Positions 1-11,670 are shown, counted from the first letter of the stretch. The stretch: 64,000 bases of DNA from Madurella fahalii (GCA_029876055.1 CM056877.1:5084001-5148000), one strand, 5' to 3'. The notes: a model not told the origin generated them from the letters alone. A program made the numbers and translations.

Positions 1-305
1 GCCTATTTCATGTGAAACGTTTCGTAGGTATTCTCTTGAGTGTTCGTATCTCCGGTATATCCGGGTCTACGTGTCAATGTCCTCTAACGAGCCCGCACCC
101 TCGAACCACTCAAATCAGTGGTTCGTTTTTAAGGAAATGAGAAAAGCACTGTAAGAAGGCAAACTTATTCGACGATTACGCTGATTTTTTTTCTGCGCCG
201 GTTAAGCAAGGCATCACCTCTGGATTGCGCTACGTTGAACTTAGGCATGTGGTCCGACACTTGTTCCTTTGCTCTCTCGCCAATCCTATGTTCCATTTTG
301 GAGCA

Positions 306-701
306 TCAGCTTTGAACCTTTTCAAACATCGGTATTAATATTAAAATGGTGCAGAAATACATATCTACACCCACATACCCATCAACAAACGGGAGGGCAA
401 AGGTGGCCAAATACCAAACAGACAAGATAGACAAGAGAGGCCAGGCGACAACCACAACAAATTGGGCCCCTGCACCCTGGACAGGGTCAAAACAACATAT
501 GCCGATAGAGCTCCTCTGGGTTAGAGCGAGGCCACTTTGTAAGCAAAGAAAGCTCGTCAATTGAGCTTGTAACAAGTGTAGCCCTGTGACCAGAGGGACC
601 CTATCGCCTAGGGGAAAATTTCCCCAACTCAATATGAGATTCCAACGTACATCTCTCCTTCCTGGGTTACCAACTTTCTCCCTGTGCCACCCTTCCTCCA
701 C
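306..701 (-). repeat. dispersed repeat copy carrying a membrane-protein relic
   Basis: The segment around 345-640 resembles 61040-61440 at the other end of the window. Shared blocks include gagggcaaaggt, gtcaaaacaacatat and cagagggaccct, in the same order and orientation. On the minus strand both copies read as fragments of a hydrophobic protein; this one has a 131-codon open frame with one clear membrane segment (about residues 80-105) and the motif DRVPLV, matched by DRVPLI in the other copy. The second copy has stops in the same stretch. I read it as a decayed, duplicated gene or transposon piece and not as a functioning gene. I see nothing in positions 1-305. Confidence 0.45.
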
Positions 702-1680
702 AGTCGTGGTATATTGCCAATGGAGGCTTATCTAACGTCCATTGAGAAGTTTTAGTTGCAAAGTAAAAGGCACCTAAATGCCAGATTGAATGTGCGCCTC
801 ATCCTATCCGCCAACGGGATATGTCTGTTTCTCTTCGAAGTAGAGCGGAAAAGAGATGACACCGAAAGCCTCACCTTTCGAGGAACTTACGCAGAGCCGT
901 CGTCTAACGAGACTCTGTAGCTGTGACGTCCCTTGGCCAACACGTACTCGCTGTGTAGTACTGTAGTAGGTAATGGAGCACCGAAACCTCGCGGGAGGAA
1001 TCATGGAGATGAATTGCCCAAACACACTCGGCAAATACTCCGAGGCTATTGTTCTGATTTAAACGGGGCTTTGACCATCACAAGGGTCTGTTTAGAGAGC
1101 GACCGACGTAAACATATCAGACACGGATGCGGAGCCACCAGGGCGCCGTTGTCACTAGTAAGCCTCACGTCCTGATCAAAGGACCCAAATGTCTGAGGAA
1201 TACTTTCCTCAATATAGCTGTAAAGTATGGAAGCCACATATATTTGAGGCACAACGCTGATGCAGTTAAACTCTGTCCCCATCTCATATCTCAGGCTTCT
1301 CCTCCTACTATCATTTTCTCCGTATTATATAACCCTTCGCTCTTAAAGCGTCCATTAATGGTACTATCTCCAGCGCCGTAGAAAGCTTGAGATACCGGAA
1401 TACATGTTCACGCACTGTCGCTGACAATATGTGCTAGTCTTAGAGGGAGCACTAGCAAGACCCTTACTCGTCAGATTTACCCTCGATGTACATACACTCG
1501 AATCATTGCAGCACTTGGTCGAAAAGCCGCCGTCATGACCGTATTGTCAGGGCGTAGTATTGGTGAATTGAAGAGAGTGCTAAAGACTCACTTCCCGAGG
1601 AGTGTTAAGTGCATGGTAAAGCTATTCTGATTCTAATCGCTGCTTGATCTGCGCTCTTTATATGCGGGTAATTGAGCTTC
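702..1680. other. intergenic, no gene seen
   Basis: Only short overlapping open frames without recognisable domains are present on both strands. It holds the 3' flank of the LysM gene that ends at 1681. Confidence 0.5.
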
Positions 1681-2538
1681 CTAGACGCCGACGCAGACAT
1701 AATACCCAAGCCACAAGAGCTGACAAGTTTCCCCAACATTCGAATTCCAGCGGTAAAAGTCCTGCCCGTTGAGTCCATATTGCTGGATGATGATACTGCA
1801 GGTATCTCCGCTGAGAATCTCGTGCCACTTGTTGCAGCCACAGATGGCCACGGGTTGGGTTGGCGTCGGTGCTGTTGGGTTGCACGTCTCGGTTGGCGTC
1901 CGGGAGCTGGTTACAGTAGTCGGGCTCTTTGGTCCCTCGACACAATAGTACCACCCGGCCAGGAGCCCGCTGCAGTCCTGGCCGACAGCCGGATTCCATG
2001 CCAGGAAGTCCGCGAAGGTGAAGTTTCCATATGCGGCGGCGATTCCAACGCAGATGTCTCCGGATACGGCACGGTAGAATTTGGTGCATGTGTCAACCAG
2101 CCCTGGTTGGGTCGGCCTCGGCTTGGGTGTAGCTGTGGTGGTAGGTGCAGCCGTGGTCGTAGTCGTAGAAGGGATGCCCCAGTTTACCTCGACGCAGTAC
2201 GAGTTGCCAATCTTGATGCCGCTGCAGTCGTGCTTGACACTGGGGTTCTGGCCCAAAGTGGTAAGGCTGGCGTGGTCTATAAGACGATAATAGGAGGGGA
2301 TACTCACCCATTTCACAAAGTCCTCATGGGAGACGCCCCACCACTGTTCAAAATGCGTGCAGTTATCCGAAGGAGTATGAGCCGTATCAAAGTAGGTGCA
2401 GTCCGGTGCTGTATCGGGTTCGATCGGGCCTTCCCGGCCATCTTCACTGCCTTGACGTCGGACTATTTTGTGTCCCTCGCGCGATGCTGCGGCCACAGCG
2501 ATCAACAGACCGTGAAGAAGTGGGAACGAGAGGTGCAT
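1681..2538 (-). CDS. secreted three-LysM protein (LysM effector-like)
   Basis: The protein begins with a hydrophobic secretion signal (MHLSFPLLHGLLIAVAAAS) and a dibasic RR near residue 28. Three cysteine-bearing LysM modules follow: roughly residues 47-100, 130-185 and 215-265 of the spliced product. Each has the LysM hallmarks of an SGD/SDN turn, an F.xWNP-type core and a C....L..G.YYCV end. Ser/Thr/Pro-rich linkers separate them. One 60-bp intron (2248-2307, GTGAGT to CCAG) is in frame; removing it restores FVKW-NPSVKHDC, the canonical LysM core, giving 265 residues. LysM proteins of this kind bind chitin or its oligomers at the cell surface or in the apoplast and often hide fungal chitin from host receptors or protect hyphae from chitinases. 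A chitinase relic lies about 5 kb away. The frame looks intact. Confidence 0.88.
   Translation of the reverse strand: MHLSFPLLHGLLIAVAAASREGHKIVRRQGSEDGREGPIEPDTAPDCTYFDTAHTPSDNCTHFEQWWGVSHEDFVKWVSIPSYYRLIDHASLTTLGQNPSVKHDCSGIKIGNSYCVEVNWGIPSTTTTTAAPTTTATPKPRPTQPGLVDTCTKFYRAVSGDICVGIAAAYGNFTFADFLAWNPAVGQDCSGLLAGWYYCVEGPKSPTTVTSSRTPTETCNPTAPTPTQPVAICGCNKWHEILSGDTCSIIIQQYGLNGQDFYRWNSNVGETCQLLWLGYYVCVGV
2248..2307 (-). other. in-frame intron of the LysM gene
   Basis: GTGAGT donor at 2307 and CCAG acceptor at 2248. The 60 bp contain no stop, so the retained form would add 20 residues inside LysM domain 1 between W and NPSV. Confidence 0.75.
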
Positions 2539-2649
2539 GATGAGGGATTAAGGTCACAAATGCTATGTGTTGCTTTGGGAGTTGACTCTAAGAATCAGTA
2601 TGCAGTTGGCTCGCTGATGACGGGGTTGAGGCCACGATTGGTTTCTTAA

Positions 2650-3823
2650 GTAGTAATTTGTGTTCCGGCAAGTCAAGTCACCTTGGCTGAGCGACAGGAG
2701 TCGAAGTTGCCGAATACGATCCCTAGGCTGCGCCACTGCATTGATCTTTTGCTCGGGCTTACCGGCAGGCAGATATTGAGGATACCTTAGGGTGCCAATA
2801 CGAAGATCCTTGTGCTGTTTAGGCTGAGTGCCTGTGGGCCCGCCTATTAAACCACCAACTGACCCAACAACCTGGGCCGCCTTGCGATTGTGGACCGGTG
2901 GTAAACTGGGTAACTAATCATACTCAGGCGAGCCCTGGATGCACCCATACACCCCTTGTTTAACTTGAATGATACATCACACTATTATCAATATATTGAT
3001 GCACCATTTCTCTACCCAAATAAGTCCAAGTCTGGTTAAACCAAGTACAACGCATTGCCCTGTCATTGCTCCTTCCAAGGATCTCTATACCAATCCTCCA
3101 AGATGAGAGAAGGCCGGTCAACCTGGTGATTAGTTCAATTTTCGTCAGCATGTGGTGTGATGCCTAAGTTATCCTAATCAGCCAGAGGGTGCCGAGGCAG
3201 ATTAAATCTCTCTTACATGAACCTTGTGCGTTTTCGTTTTATGACTCACCCGAAAGCTTCCGGTCGGTGTCCGGATCCATATTCTCGCTTGCCAGGCAGC
3301 TAGCGTTCTGCCGAAATGGCACTCAAGATACCAAGACTTCCAATACTACTTTTGGTGAGAGTGTCATATTCCGCCAACTCAACACATCTCGGTCGATTCT
3401 CTCTCTCTTTTTGATACGCCCCAATGTCTTTAGGGACAACGCCAGAGAGGGCTCTGAGTATTACGGCTTGGTCATTCCAGGCGGTTCGCCGGATACCTGC
3501 GTATACAATGAGGAGGAGTTGGATGAATCTGGGTGTTGGTAAGCATTATTCTCCTGGATTTGGCTCAGTGGCCTTCAGTGGCCTTCAGCGCATTTAGTAG
3601 ACAACAGAGAACGATTGGGGTGCCGCTGGAGTGAGCATCACGCAGTTTGGAAACTTCTATAAGCGACCATACAAGTTCAAAGGGGCTACCTTGCCGTTGG
3701 GCGCCGCTCGTCAGGCTGGGTGCTGGTATAGGGAAGACTTGTTGACTCCGATTGGGGAGAGAATACGAAGATGGAAGCGGAAACTAATTACGTAGCAGGA
3801 GAAGGGGGGTAGCTGTTATTCAC
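2650..3823. other. intergenic with one unrecognised coding-like stretch
   Basis: A plus-strand open frame at 3189-3542 (117 codons) and a second open stretch at about 3612-3790 (containing GNFYKRPYKF and ending in stop) might be pieces of one decayed gene. I found no splice pair that joins them in frame and I recognise no domain. The rest shows nothing. Confidence 0.2.
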
Positions 3824-4941
3824 CTAGTCGATATTGGCGCCGGAAGTGGGCCAGGTGATGCCGTTCTTCTGGGCAATGGAATCACACCCATTTCCAGGAA
3901 CAACCAGGATGTAGCGGCTGCAATTCGACATAATGCCGGGCATGGGCATGGCGGCACCGGGAACGCCGACACAGGTCAGCCAACATTGTTGCAGCCTGTT
4001 TAAGAGCAGCAATTAGCGACAAGGAATAAAGCCGAAAAAATTTCAGCGGATGATGGGACATACTAGTGTTGATTTGGGTGCTCCAGCTCCTGAACTGGCC
4101 CACGGCGATGGTGTTCTTCGAAGAGATGTTCTCACACGTGTCACAAGAGACGATATTGTACCACTTGTTACAGTTTGATACGGCGCCGGGCAGGGTAGGA
4201 GAATTGCTTGGTGTGAGCGCAGAGTTGGTGGCAGACGGCAGAATGGCACTGGTGACATGGGTGCACATGTAGTTGTCAAGGCACAGATTGGAGCAGGCGG
4301 CATTGAGCCTGGTGATGCCATTGCTCGATACAATGGTATCGCAATAATCGCCCGACTTGGTCTTGTAGAAACGGTCATATTTCGAGCCAATCCCGGGCAT
4401 AGTAGGGTACATGCCCGGAGTGGCTGAAGGGGTGGTGGCCGAGGACTGCGTCGTCGAAGACCGAATGGTAGTAGCTAGGCAGTTGAAGACTGGGTGGTGG
4501 TAGAACTCTTGGTCGAGGTGCTCTGGGGCTGCGAAGGCATGCAGGTGGTGGTCGCATTCGAGTCCTGCTCAATAATGCCAGTCATTTCTTTCCTACAATG
4601 GGCTGTTGGGAGTGTCGGGAGCAGTTTGGGAGCAGAACTGCTGTCTCAGGAGCGTCATGACTACCGAAAGAGACGGAAACAACGTGGATCTTACATACAA
4701 GTCGCCGGCCACGCAGTACAGCTTGCCGGCCCCGAGACAGAGCAGGTAACATCCGGTTGGTCTTTTTGAAGAGGTTGATTGAGAGACCCCAGCTGGACGC
4801 GAGGCTCTCGGAGGTATCACCACTCGCTGCCGGAATCTCGAAGAAGCACTCGACACCGCGGGGTGAGTGTCTCCCGACTGAGACCAATCCCAAGCTTGAA
4901 AGAAACCCGGCGGTAAGAAGGTGAAGACGTGTGAAGTACAT
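3824..4941 (-). pseudogene. decayed LysM-domain secreted protein
   Basis: A minus-strand gene with a signal-like start at 4941 (MYFTRLHLLTAGFLSSLGL) and at least four LysM-like modules, now spread over different frames. Module 1 (about 4870-4690) begins in one frame and ends in another (GKLYCVAGDL). The Ser/Thr linker at 4480-4580 runs into a TAG before the frame that continues at 4412. Modules 2 and 3 are legible at 4380-4080, and a last partial module at 3995-3827 is joined by a clean 68-bp intron (3996-4063, GTATGT to ACAG). Because the 3' intron is still perfect while the 5' half has two or more frame breaks, I call it a recent pseudogene. Extra introns could rescue part of the break, but I saw none with proper splice sites. 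Confidence 0.65.
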
Positions 4942-6078
4942 CCTTCGCGTTGAAGATTTGACCGAGAACCTAGAAGCCGACTGAAGGAGGACAGGGCTGA
5001 AGGCCGGTACCCTTCAGGAGAAAACGAGGCTCACGAGACGGGGGCAGACGCCAGGTCGTCATGTTCAACTCGTGCCGAGAAAGTCCTTCGCTTTGCAACG
5101 GGTTCATATTCACGGCACGTACAATTTTCCAACAGAGTGACCCAATATCTTCGCACTAGTTCACTTTCGTTCGAACGAAGCCTGGATCTGATGAGCCGAC
5201 CAATGAGAATCCCAAGTGGGGACGCGATGGAAGTCTGACTCAACCAAATGAGACCTGGCGGTAATTAATTACCTTATTCTGGCCGACTGCATTATTAGCC
5301 GTAATGTTCGAAGTGGTATGGAGCGTGATCCTATCCAGAAGAATCCATAGTTTTCTTTTCAGTAGGTAGGGTACGCAGAATCACTGAATCAGGGGCTCGC
5401 CGTGGGATTGCCGGTCTTGAAACCTTTTGTTACGTGCAGTTTACCCTGTCTCCCGCTCGCGCGCTCTTGCCATATCCGTTACTAGAAACGGAGAAGGTCA
5501 GCGAATTGCAAAATAAGAAAGGACCCTGACCTTGGTGGTGTATTCTCGAACAAATGAAAACACAGTTTACATATATGCCTAGATCGGGCTACACACAGTA
5601 CGCAGTACTCTGTGATTAGTTATTAGCGCTGTCAGTCCCTGATAAGAGCTGTCAGGTAGCGTTGCCCAGACAGGAAATTGGCACGACGCCAAGCGGACCA
5701 AGCCGGCTAATGACAATAGGGCAAGAGTTGGGTGTTCGTTCGCAAAGAGCGAGTTGGTTCGTTGTTTATTGATTATTGCCTTAGGTAAGGTGAGCAGGCG
5801 GCTCCAATATGAACGATTTCCCTCGTTCATGTCTTCTTTCTCACCCAATTCAATTCTCGAGTCGCGACCCCCTTGGGAACATTGTCATCTCTGCCTGGTT
5901 GTCGCTGGAAATAACAGGCATCAAATCCCATGTGGTTTGTCGCCCACCTATCTGCATTCATACACGCTAGCAGTGTCGGCCCCAACTGCGCCTCCGGATC
6001 CCGAATACCTCCTTCAGTCCTCTATTCCTGACAACCGCTGTCATCAATAACTTCATTTCGCGTATCGACCACTAGCGA
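4942..6078. other. intergenic, no gene seen
   Basis: Short frames only, with no domain recognised. It probably holds divergent promoters for the minus-strand LysM relic and the plus-strand gene at 6125. Confidence 0.4.
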
Positions 6079-6116
6079 CAGCAGCAGCAGCAGCAGCAGC
6101 AACAACAACAGCAACA
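6079..6116 (+). repeat. CAG/CAA microsatellite in a 5' leader
   Basis: An uninterrupted run of CAG followed by CAA/CAG triplets directly upstream of the ATG at 6125, likely inside the 5' untranslated leader. On the opposite strand it makes an artificial alanine/valine run. Confidence 0.8.
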
Positions 6117-6124
6117 ATACCATC

Positions 6125-6934
6125 ATGCATCTCGTCTCCTGTGCCGTTTGGTCCGTCATGGGCTCGTTGGCCTGCCTTGGAGCCCTCGTCAATGCTGCCG
6201 GCGTGCTGGAAATCGATGTCGTCTCCCCGCGTCCCAACGGGACATATGCGCCGAGGGAACACTTCCCCATCATCTTTGCAATCCAGAATGCCAACATGGC
6301 ACAACTTCTCCAACCCGAGATCTACTTGTTCATCCGCAATGGCCCCGACTTGAGGTCGGCGTTCGGGGACAGCATTCATGACCTGACCTACGCCAACTAC
6401 TCCAGCGAGCCCTACTTTGTTTATCACCACGTAAACATCGAGACCGAGGGGCGTTATCAGCTGTTCTCTACTGTCACCTGGCGAAGCTGCAACGTGAGCG
6501 GCGATGAGGTCAGCATCCTCGGTAATGACATCAACTTCAATGTCTACTTCAACATATCGAGAGGCGCGCAGGAAGTCGATCTCGTCGCTGCGACAGCCAA
6601 TGACAAGACATGTCCGCCCGAAAACAGAGTTACCATCAATATGACTGACCAAATTCTTGAAGTTGCTCCTGTTTATTGGGACGCTCACCGACCGTCTGGC
6701 ACTTACGCAGTGTTGGCCTCCTCTTCCCCGACCCCGACTGCGAACCCCTGCCAGGTCAGGATCGACACGGCAGTGGTCGCGAGCATGTCCGCCTCTTTGC
6801 ATGCCGCATTGTGCAAAGGCTTGAACCAACCTGCCGACTCCCCAAAAGAAGACAACGCTGTCCAGCTGCTGACCGTTGCAGGTGTCACAAGCTTCGCAGC
6901 TGCTTTCGGCGCCATTTGTTTCCTTTTTGCCTGA
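6125..6934 (+). CDS. secreted DUF7136 protein, probable GPI anchor
   Basis: A single-exon gene of 269 residues. Residues 1-24 form a signal peptide ending near VNAAG. The body (about 25-215) matches the fungal DUF7136 layout: GVLEIDVVSPRPNGTY at the start, an FPIIFAIQNA strand, several NxS/T sites and spaced cysteines (CNVSG, KTCPPE, NPCQVR, LCKGL). A hydrophobic C-terminal tail (TVAGVTSFAAAFGAICFLFA) after a short polar spacer is typical of GPI attachment. The biochemical role of the family is unknown; members are predicted cell-wall or surface proteins of ascomycetes. The frame is intact, unlike its neighbours on both sides. The family name comes from recall of the pattern and would need an HMM search to confirm. 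Confidence 0.75.
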   Translation: MHLVSCAVWSVMGSLACLGALVNAAGVLEIDVVSPRPNGTYAPREHFPIIFAIQNANMAQLLQPEIYLFIRNGPDLRSAFGDSIHDLTYANYSSEPYFVYHHVNIETEGRYQLFSTVTWRSCNVSGDEVSILGNDINFNVYFNISRGAQEVDLVAATANDKTCPPENRVTINMTDQILEVAPVYWDAHRPSGTYAVLASSSPTPTANPCQVRIDTAVVASMSASLHAALCKGLNQPADSPKEDNAVQLLTVAGVTSFAAAFGAICFLFA

Positions 6935-7240
6935 TCAGACAACCGGCGACATCACCCAAGGCCCCTACAATCTTGCCCACCCCGGGCGCTTCTATTTCAT
7001 TCCCTTTTTGTTGTTGGTTACGCAGGTTCAGGGGTTAGTTATAATCATGGAGATGAAGCCAGACAGCTACCACGTCTCGACTAGCAGGCATTCCTGCGTC
7101 GCCTAACCAATTCGCTTACACCTGTGGGCCCTTCACTTCGCAGGCATACTCTTAACTTTCCCACGTTCGCAAACTCCACACATCGGCAAGTACACTGCAC
7201 GGCGAATTCGCCTGCAACAGGAACACTACCTACTCAAGAA

Positions 7241-7310
7241 CCCCCCCCCCCCCCCCTTCTTCCCTCTCACCCCGCCTCTCGCATCGCATCGCATCGCATC
7301 GCATCGCATC
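7241..7310 (+). repeat. poly-C tract and (GCATC)6 microsatellite
   Basis: Sixteen consecutive C at 7241-7256, then six perfect GCATC units at 7281-7310. They lie in the non-coding space between the DUF7136 gene and the chitinase relic. Confidence 0.9.
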
Positions 7311-7734
7311 ATGGGATCATTCCCCAACTGTGCACTATTCCTGGTCAGCCTTATGACCCTTTGCAGAATCTTACGGTCGACACTCTCTATTGTCTCTGCG
7401 CCTGTTAGAGACCCACTCTTCCTCTCGGTTAAACAAAAGCGCCACAAAAAAAGGGGCAAGATCATGTTGGCAGCAAAGGTCTTCTTATTTAAGGGCCGTC
7501 TCTTCCACATCGAAAGCCAAATCCATTCCGACATCAATTGGCATCTGGCACGCACCTACCATCCACGTGGTCACTGAGACACACGCTCCTGAGGTACGAG
7601 GCCAGTCTTAGCAACAACTTGAAACACAGACCTCATGTCGGGGGCTGTGGCGTTCATCGCCCCGGTTGGCACAGTTGTACAGGCGGTGCCCCTAAATATG
7701 CCTCGTTTCCGGCCCGAGGACGGGAAAACGGTCC

Positions 7735-10613
7735 GTCTATCCCGACTTCAACATCATCAAGAGGTGTCAGCACACCATGCTCTATGACTTCTCCCTCTAC
7801 GACCCCGTCAACGATCCGGACACCAACCATCCCATCCAGACTTGCTCCCCCTTCAGTCATGATTTCAACAACATGCCATTAGAGTCGGTGGCCGCCAAGC
7901 TTGTCGAGTCCGCCAATGTTGACGTCGATTTTGAGCTTAGATGGTTGCACGGGGGATTGGCCTTGCTAAGGCTGCTATCCGGTCACTCGTTGGCTAGATT
8001 CGCGAGAACCTATATCGTCAACGGCCACGGAGCTTCGGATGACCCTTCATCCTGTATGGCCTGTCTGGGCAAGCCACCATCGGTGTTTACATCAGCCAAG
8101 GTCTGCTGAACGAAGGCCTTAACGCTTCGCCCTCCCGTAATTTTTCAAGACAACTTTGACGCCCTCGACGTCACGACACCCAGTTTGGCTATGTAGCTCT
8201 GCGGCCCGAACCACAACAGCACTCGCATCTTTGGCGTCGTCGTTACCAGCAATGCCACATTCTCTTCCATCCAGAGTGCCACCAAATCATGGGCCAACGC
8301 GACTTGCCTGTCATTTGCTGGGTCGAAAACCTTCCCGGGCATAGCCACATTCACTACGCCCTTTTTGAGTAGTACCATGACCAACTCTAACTTGACGAAC
8401 TCCGCTGTCCGCGCCCGGCATAACACGCATGCTAAGTTTCTGCAAACGCGTGCCAATTGCAGGACGGTGCAGGTCGTATCCGGCGACGGCTTTGCGGAAG
8501 TACAACCTGGTATCTGTACCTCACTGAAGCCAAAGCAGCATGTGTGCTGTTCCAGCGGCAGTCTTCCGGATTTCCATCCCAAGCGCAACGCAGACTGATC
8601 GTGCTTCTCGTATAGGTCCAGACCGGCGATAACTTCGCCGAGCTGAGGGCTGAATACGGGCTGACGAACGACGAGAGGGAAGGCTTCAACAAGAACATAT
8701 GGGGCTGGCGCGGGTGCAAGCTGCTTTTCGCCGAGACCATCACGTGCCTGAGCACAGCAAAGCCGCCATTTCCTTCTCCCATCATCAATGCCGTGTGCAG
8801 CCCGCAGAAGCCGGGCTTCAGGCCGCCCACGGACGGTTCCAAGATTGCCAACCTCGACCCCTGGCCCCCTGAACGCTTGTTCCAACATCTGGGGCCAGTG
8901 TGGTATCACTAAGGGCTTCTGCGCTGACACCAAATCGACCCGCCGGGGACGGCCAAGCCCGGTACCCTAGCTGCATTTCCAACTGCCGACCCGGCCTCGT
9001 ACGGGTACTTAAAGCAGTTCGCAATCGAGGAGACTAGCATGATCGTTGACTACATCGTCTACATGACGTATAATCCCCCGGGCAAGTGGGAAGTCCACAA
9101 CCAGTGGTCTCGGGAGGGTTGTGACACGGGCAACTGCCTTTGCAACCAGGTGAAGCTGAGTGAAACCAAGCAGGTGCCGGCCACGGTCACCAAGACAGGC
9201 GTTCCCGGAAACAAGATCATTGACAGTGTGACCAGCTACGGGCGCTCTTTTGCAGTGGAACAACGAGGATGCTGGAGTGTCACCTTGCAAATTCACCACC
9301 ACCCGGCTGGAGTCTCAGACAACGCCGGGGAGGTGCACCGGAACCGCCGAATACGTCACCGATACCGAGATCAAGAAGATTATTGTTGGCGGACCTGGCG
9401 CTAAGCGTGAGAGCTGCGTGGTGATGCACTTCCTGGACCCTAGCAGCAGCAGTGACATCCTTGTCTACGATAACAACTAGTAGATCGGATACATGAGCGA
9501 AGACACCGAACAGGTCCGCTCAACACTTTACGCAAACTAGGGCATAGCAGGCACCACGGACTGGGCCAGTGATTTGCAGGAATTTCACAACCCTCCCAAG
9601 CCCGCAAAGGACTGGGCTTCGTTTATTGCGCTGGCGGCCAGCGGAGACAACCCGAAGGAAAATAACATGACTATCAGCAACTAGAAGACCTTCGACTGCA
9701 CAGCTAAAGTCGTGGCAAATCCAGGCGATTACACACCGTCGGAGCGCTGGAAGGCGATAGACACCAACACTGCTTAGCGCGAGGTCATGCTAAATGGTCT
9801 GACATTGACTAGGCGAACCATAGGAGATTCATTCAGTCTATCGAAGTAAACGCTCAAATCGGGTCATGACATCGGCTGCTGGACATTGAAGAAGACCGTT
9901 GACAATGGCTACGGACCGACAGGATGCGAGAAAGGTCCCGAACGGTGCCAGCGGTTCTTGCCAGCCCGCTTGCCAGGGCAATAAGTTCTCCGTGTCTGTG
10001 GGCCTAGGCGAGCTCGAAAGGTTCGGCGGCATAACCAAGGAAGACCTAGTAACCGGGTCAGTCTGCACATGGAAGAAGAACAGAAAAACCAACGGAGGCG
10101 GCGTTCCGGGCCCGATTAACGACAGCTCAGCCAAGGACCCGACGACGGGACCTGCTCAACGTAGACATCACGACCCCCGGGTTTGTCCGGTTCCCCGTGC
10201 GTAGCCCCGACCGCGTCTTCCAGTCCTGGAACACATCTACCAAGGGCAGCAGCGATACCTACCCCTGCGATGTCCACCCGAGAAAGGAGAGGCGCAGCCT
10301 GTCCACGTTTGAAGACCAGACCAATGACGCCTCCCCCTTAGTGTCGGACTGCCTGCGAATCATCCGGAACATTGAGGGCGACGCAGGAACAGAGTTCACC
10401 CATCGCATCACTTGCCACCGCGAGATCTTCTCGTATGGAGGGTGCGCCTTTGGTATCGAACGGACCGGCGGAACCGGTGGCGCCGTGGAATTCAAGGTGG
10501 GCGGCCAGGACGGCATCGATAGCAAGGTCGATGCCAAGGGCGTCATGCCTTGCGATGGCACCACCGCTGGTACGACAGTTCAAGTGTTGTGGGGCATCTA
10601 CAATACAGATTAA
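7735..10613 (+). pseudogene. decayed subgroup-C (killer-toxin-like) chitinase with Hce2 tail
   Basis: Fragments in the order expected for large fungal chitinases fused to an Hce2 module are scattered over all three frames. They are: an N-terminal region (7738-8330, YPDFNIIKRC onward), a LysM relic (about 8455-8580, CRTVQVVSGDG and HVCCSSG), a second LysM-like unit (8605-8765), a cysteine-rich chitin-binding piece (about 8865-8930, IWGQCGITKGFC), the C-terminal half of a GH18 barrel (8985-9560, VDYIVYMTY and VTSYGRSF), a linker (9560-10140), and an Hce2-like tail (10315-10613, VSDCLRIIRNI and GVMPCDG). Several TAG stops interrupt it (for example 9478, 9538). The GH18 half carrying the DxxDxDxE catalytic motif is missing, apparently by a deletion near 8960-8985. 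Related proteins act on cell-wall chitin outside the cell. This copy cannot encode an active enzyme. The 5' end is uncertain. Confidence 0.75.
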
Positions 10614-11670
10614 AGGGAGGTGACTGTCACTCATACACAGTCACAAGGGCACTGCAGGGACACTATTGCCTGCTTTGGAATTTAGAAGGCAGGTATGTTC
10701 TTTACCAGACACGCCTGCGCGTATATTCCGGTGGGCCGATGATCCGGCCTGGCTTTTCCTGAGTCGAAAAATTGTACTCCCGAATTACCGCAGGAATTCG
10801 TGGCTAATGTACCTACTCTACTGTCGTGTAAAATGTCACGAGACCGAGTTTGGGGCATTAGCCCTGGCCTGCATCATGCCTGGTTCAGACACTCTCGATA
10901 GAAAATCACCGCGCAGTCGAGTTCACGGCGAGATCCCGGAGTTGATTGGCCCGGCTCCACGTGCAGAGTTGTAGGCCAGTCGGACGTGGTGTCAAAGAAC
11001 AGTCTCGGCCACGAGACTGCTACGGCTGGTTTTGGCACAGATCCGTCGTCCCGGCCGGCTCAGCCGGTGACCAAAGGCTCCTCTCGTCAACGCGAAGACT
11101 ATTAACAGGTGGCAACGTTGAGGATGACTGAGTCTCCAGGTGTACGATACTTTGATGCAAATGTGGGGTTGGTTTAATACAGTGCCTCGGCCTAAGCAAG
11201 GTAAGGGAAGGGAGTACTTAGTTCCAGTCATGCATCACGAAGCTGGTTCCAGGACAGTTTGCTTCCTGCCAGAAGTGTTTGGTGTATAGCGAAAGTTCGT
11301 GCGGGGTTGCAATGGATCCGTAGTGCATATGCATTGTCATCAGATTTTGGCTCCGTTACGGCTTTACCTGCATGGTCAGGTGCACAACCCCTGAAATGCC
11401 AAATACTCGTCGCCGAGCCGCCATGACATTGCGGTCTTATGTGACATACCTCGAAAGGTCTAACCGGTTGACAAGTCTGACGTTTATCCTAATTTCTATG
11501 TTATTCGAAAGCCCTGTGGCTTTATCGCACGCTATGTGAATTCGAAGTACTCCCGAACTCGCGTCCGATTACCTTCGCTCACTCTTTCACCACCACCTAA
11601 ACTTACAACAGCGAGAGAAGCTTCCATACACGGAAAACAAGCCCTTGAGCCCTGAATTCTGAGAGAAATC
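10614..11670. other. intergenic, no gene seen
   Basis: Short frames without domains. It includes the upstream region of the first UstYa-family gene. Confidence 0.4.

Noticed and set aside
1672..2649. 325-codon plus-strand frame opposite the LysM gene
   Set aside because: Shadow of the minus-strand gene, which has signal peptide, intron and LysM motifs.
6053..6829. 258-codon minus-strand open frame opposite the DUF7136 gene
   Set aside because: Its alanine/valine run comes from the CAG/CAA microsatellite, and the rest mirrors the coding strand of a clear secreted protein.
8145..8933. 262-codon minus-strand frame inside the chitinase relic
   Set aside because: Plus-strand fragments match the chitinase layout in order; the minus frame has no domain.
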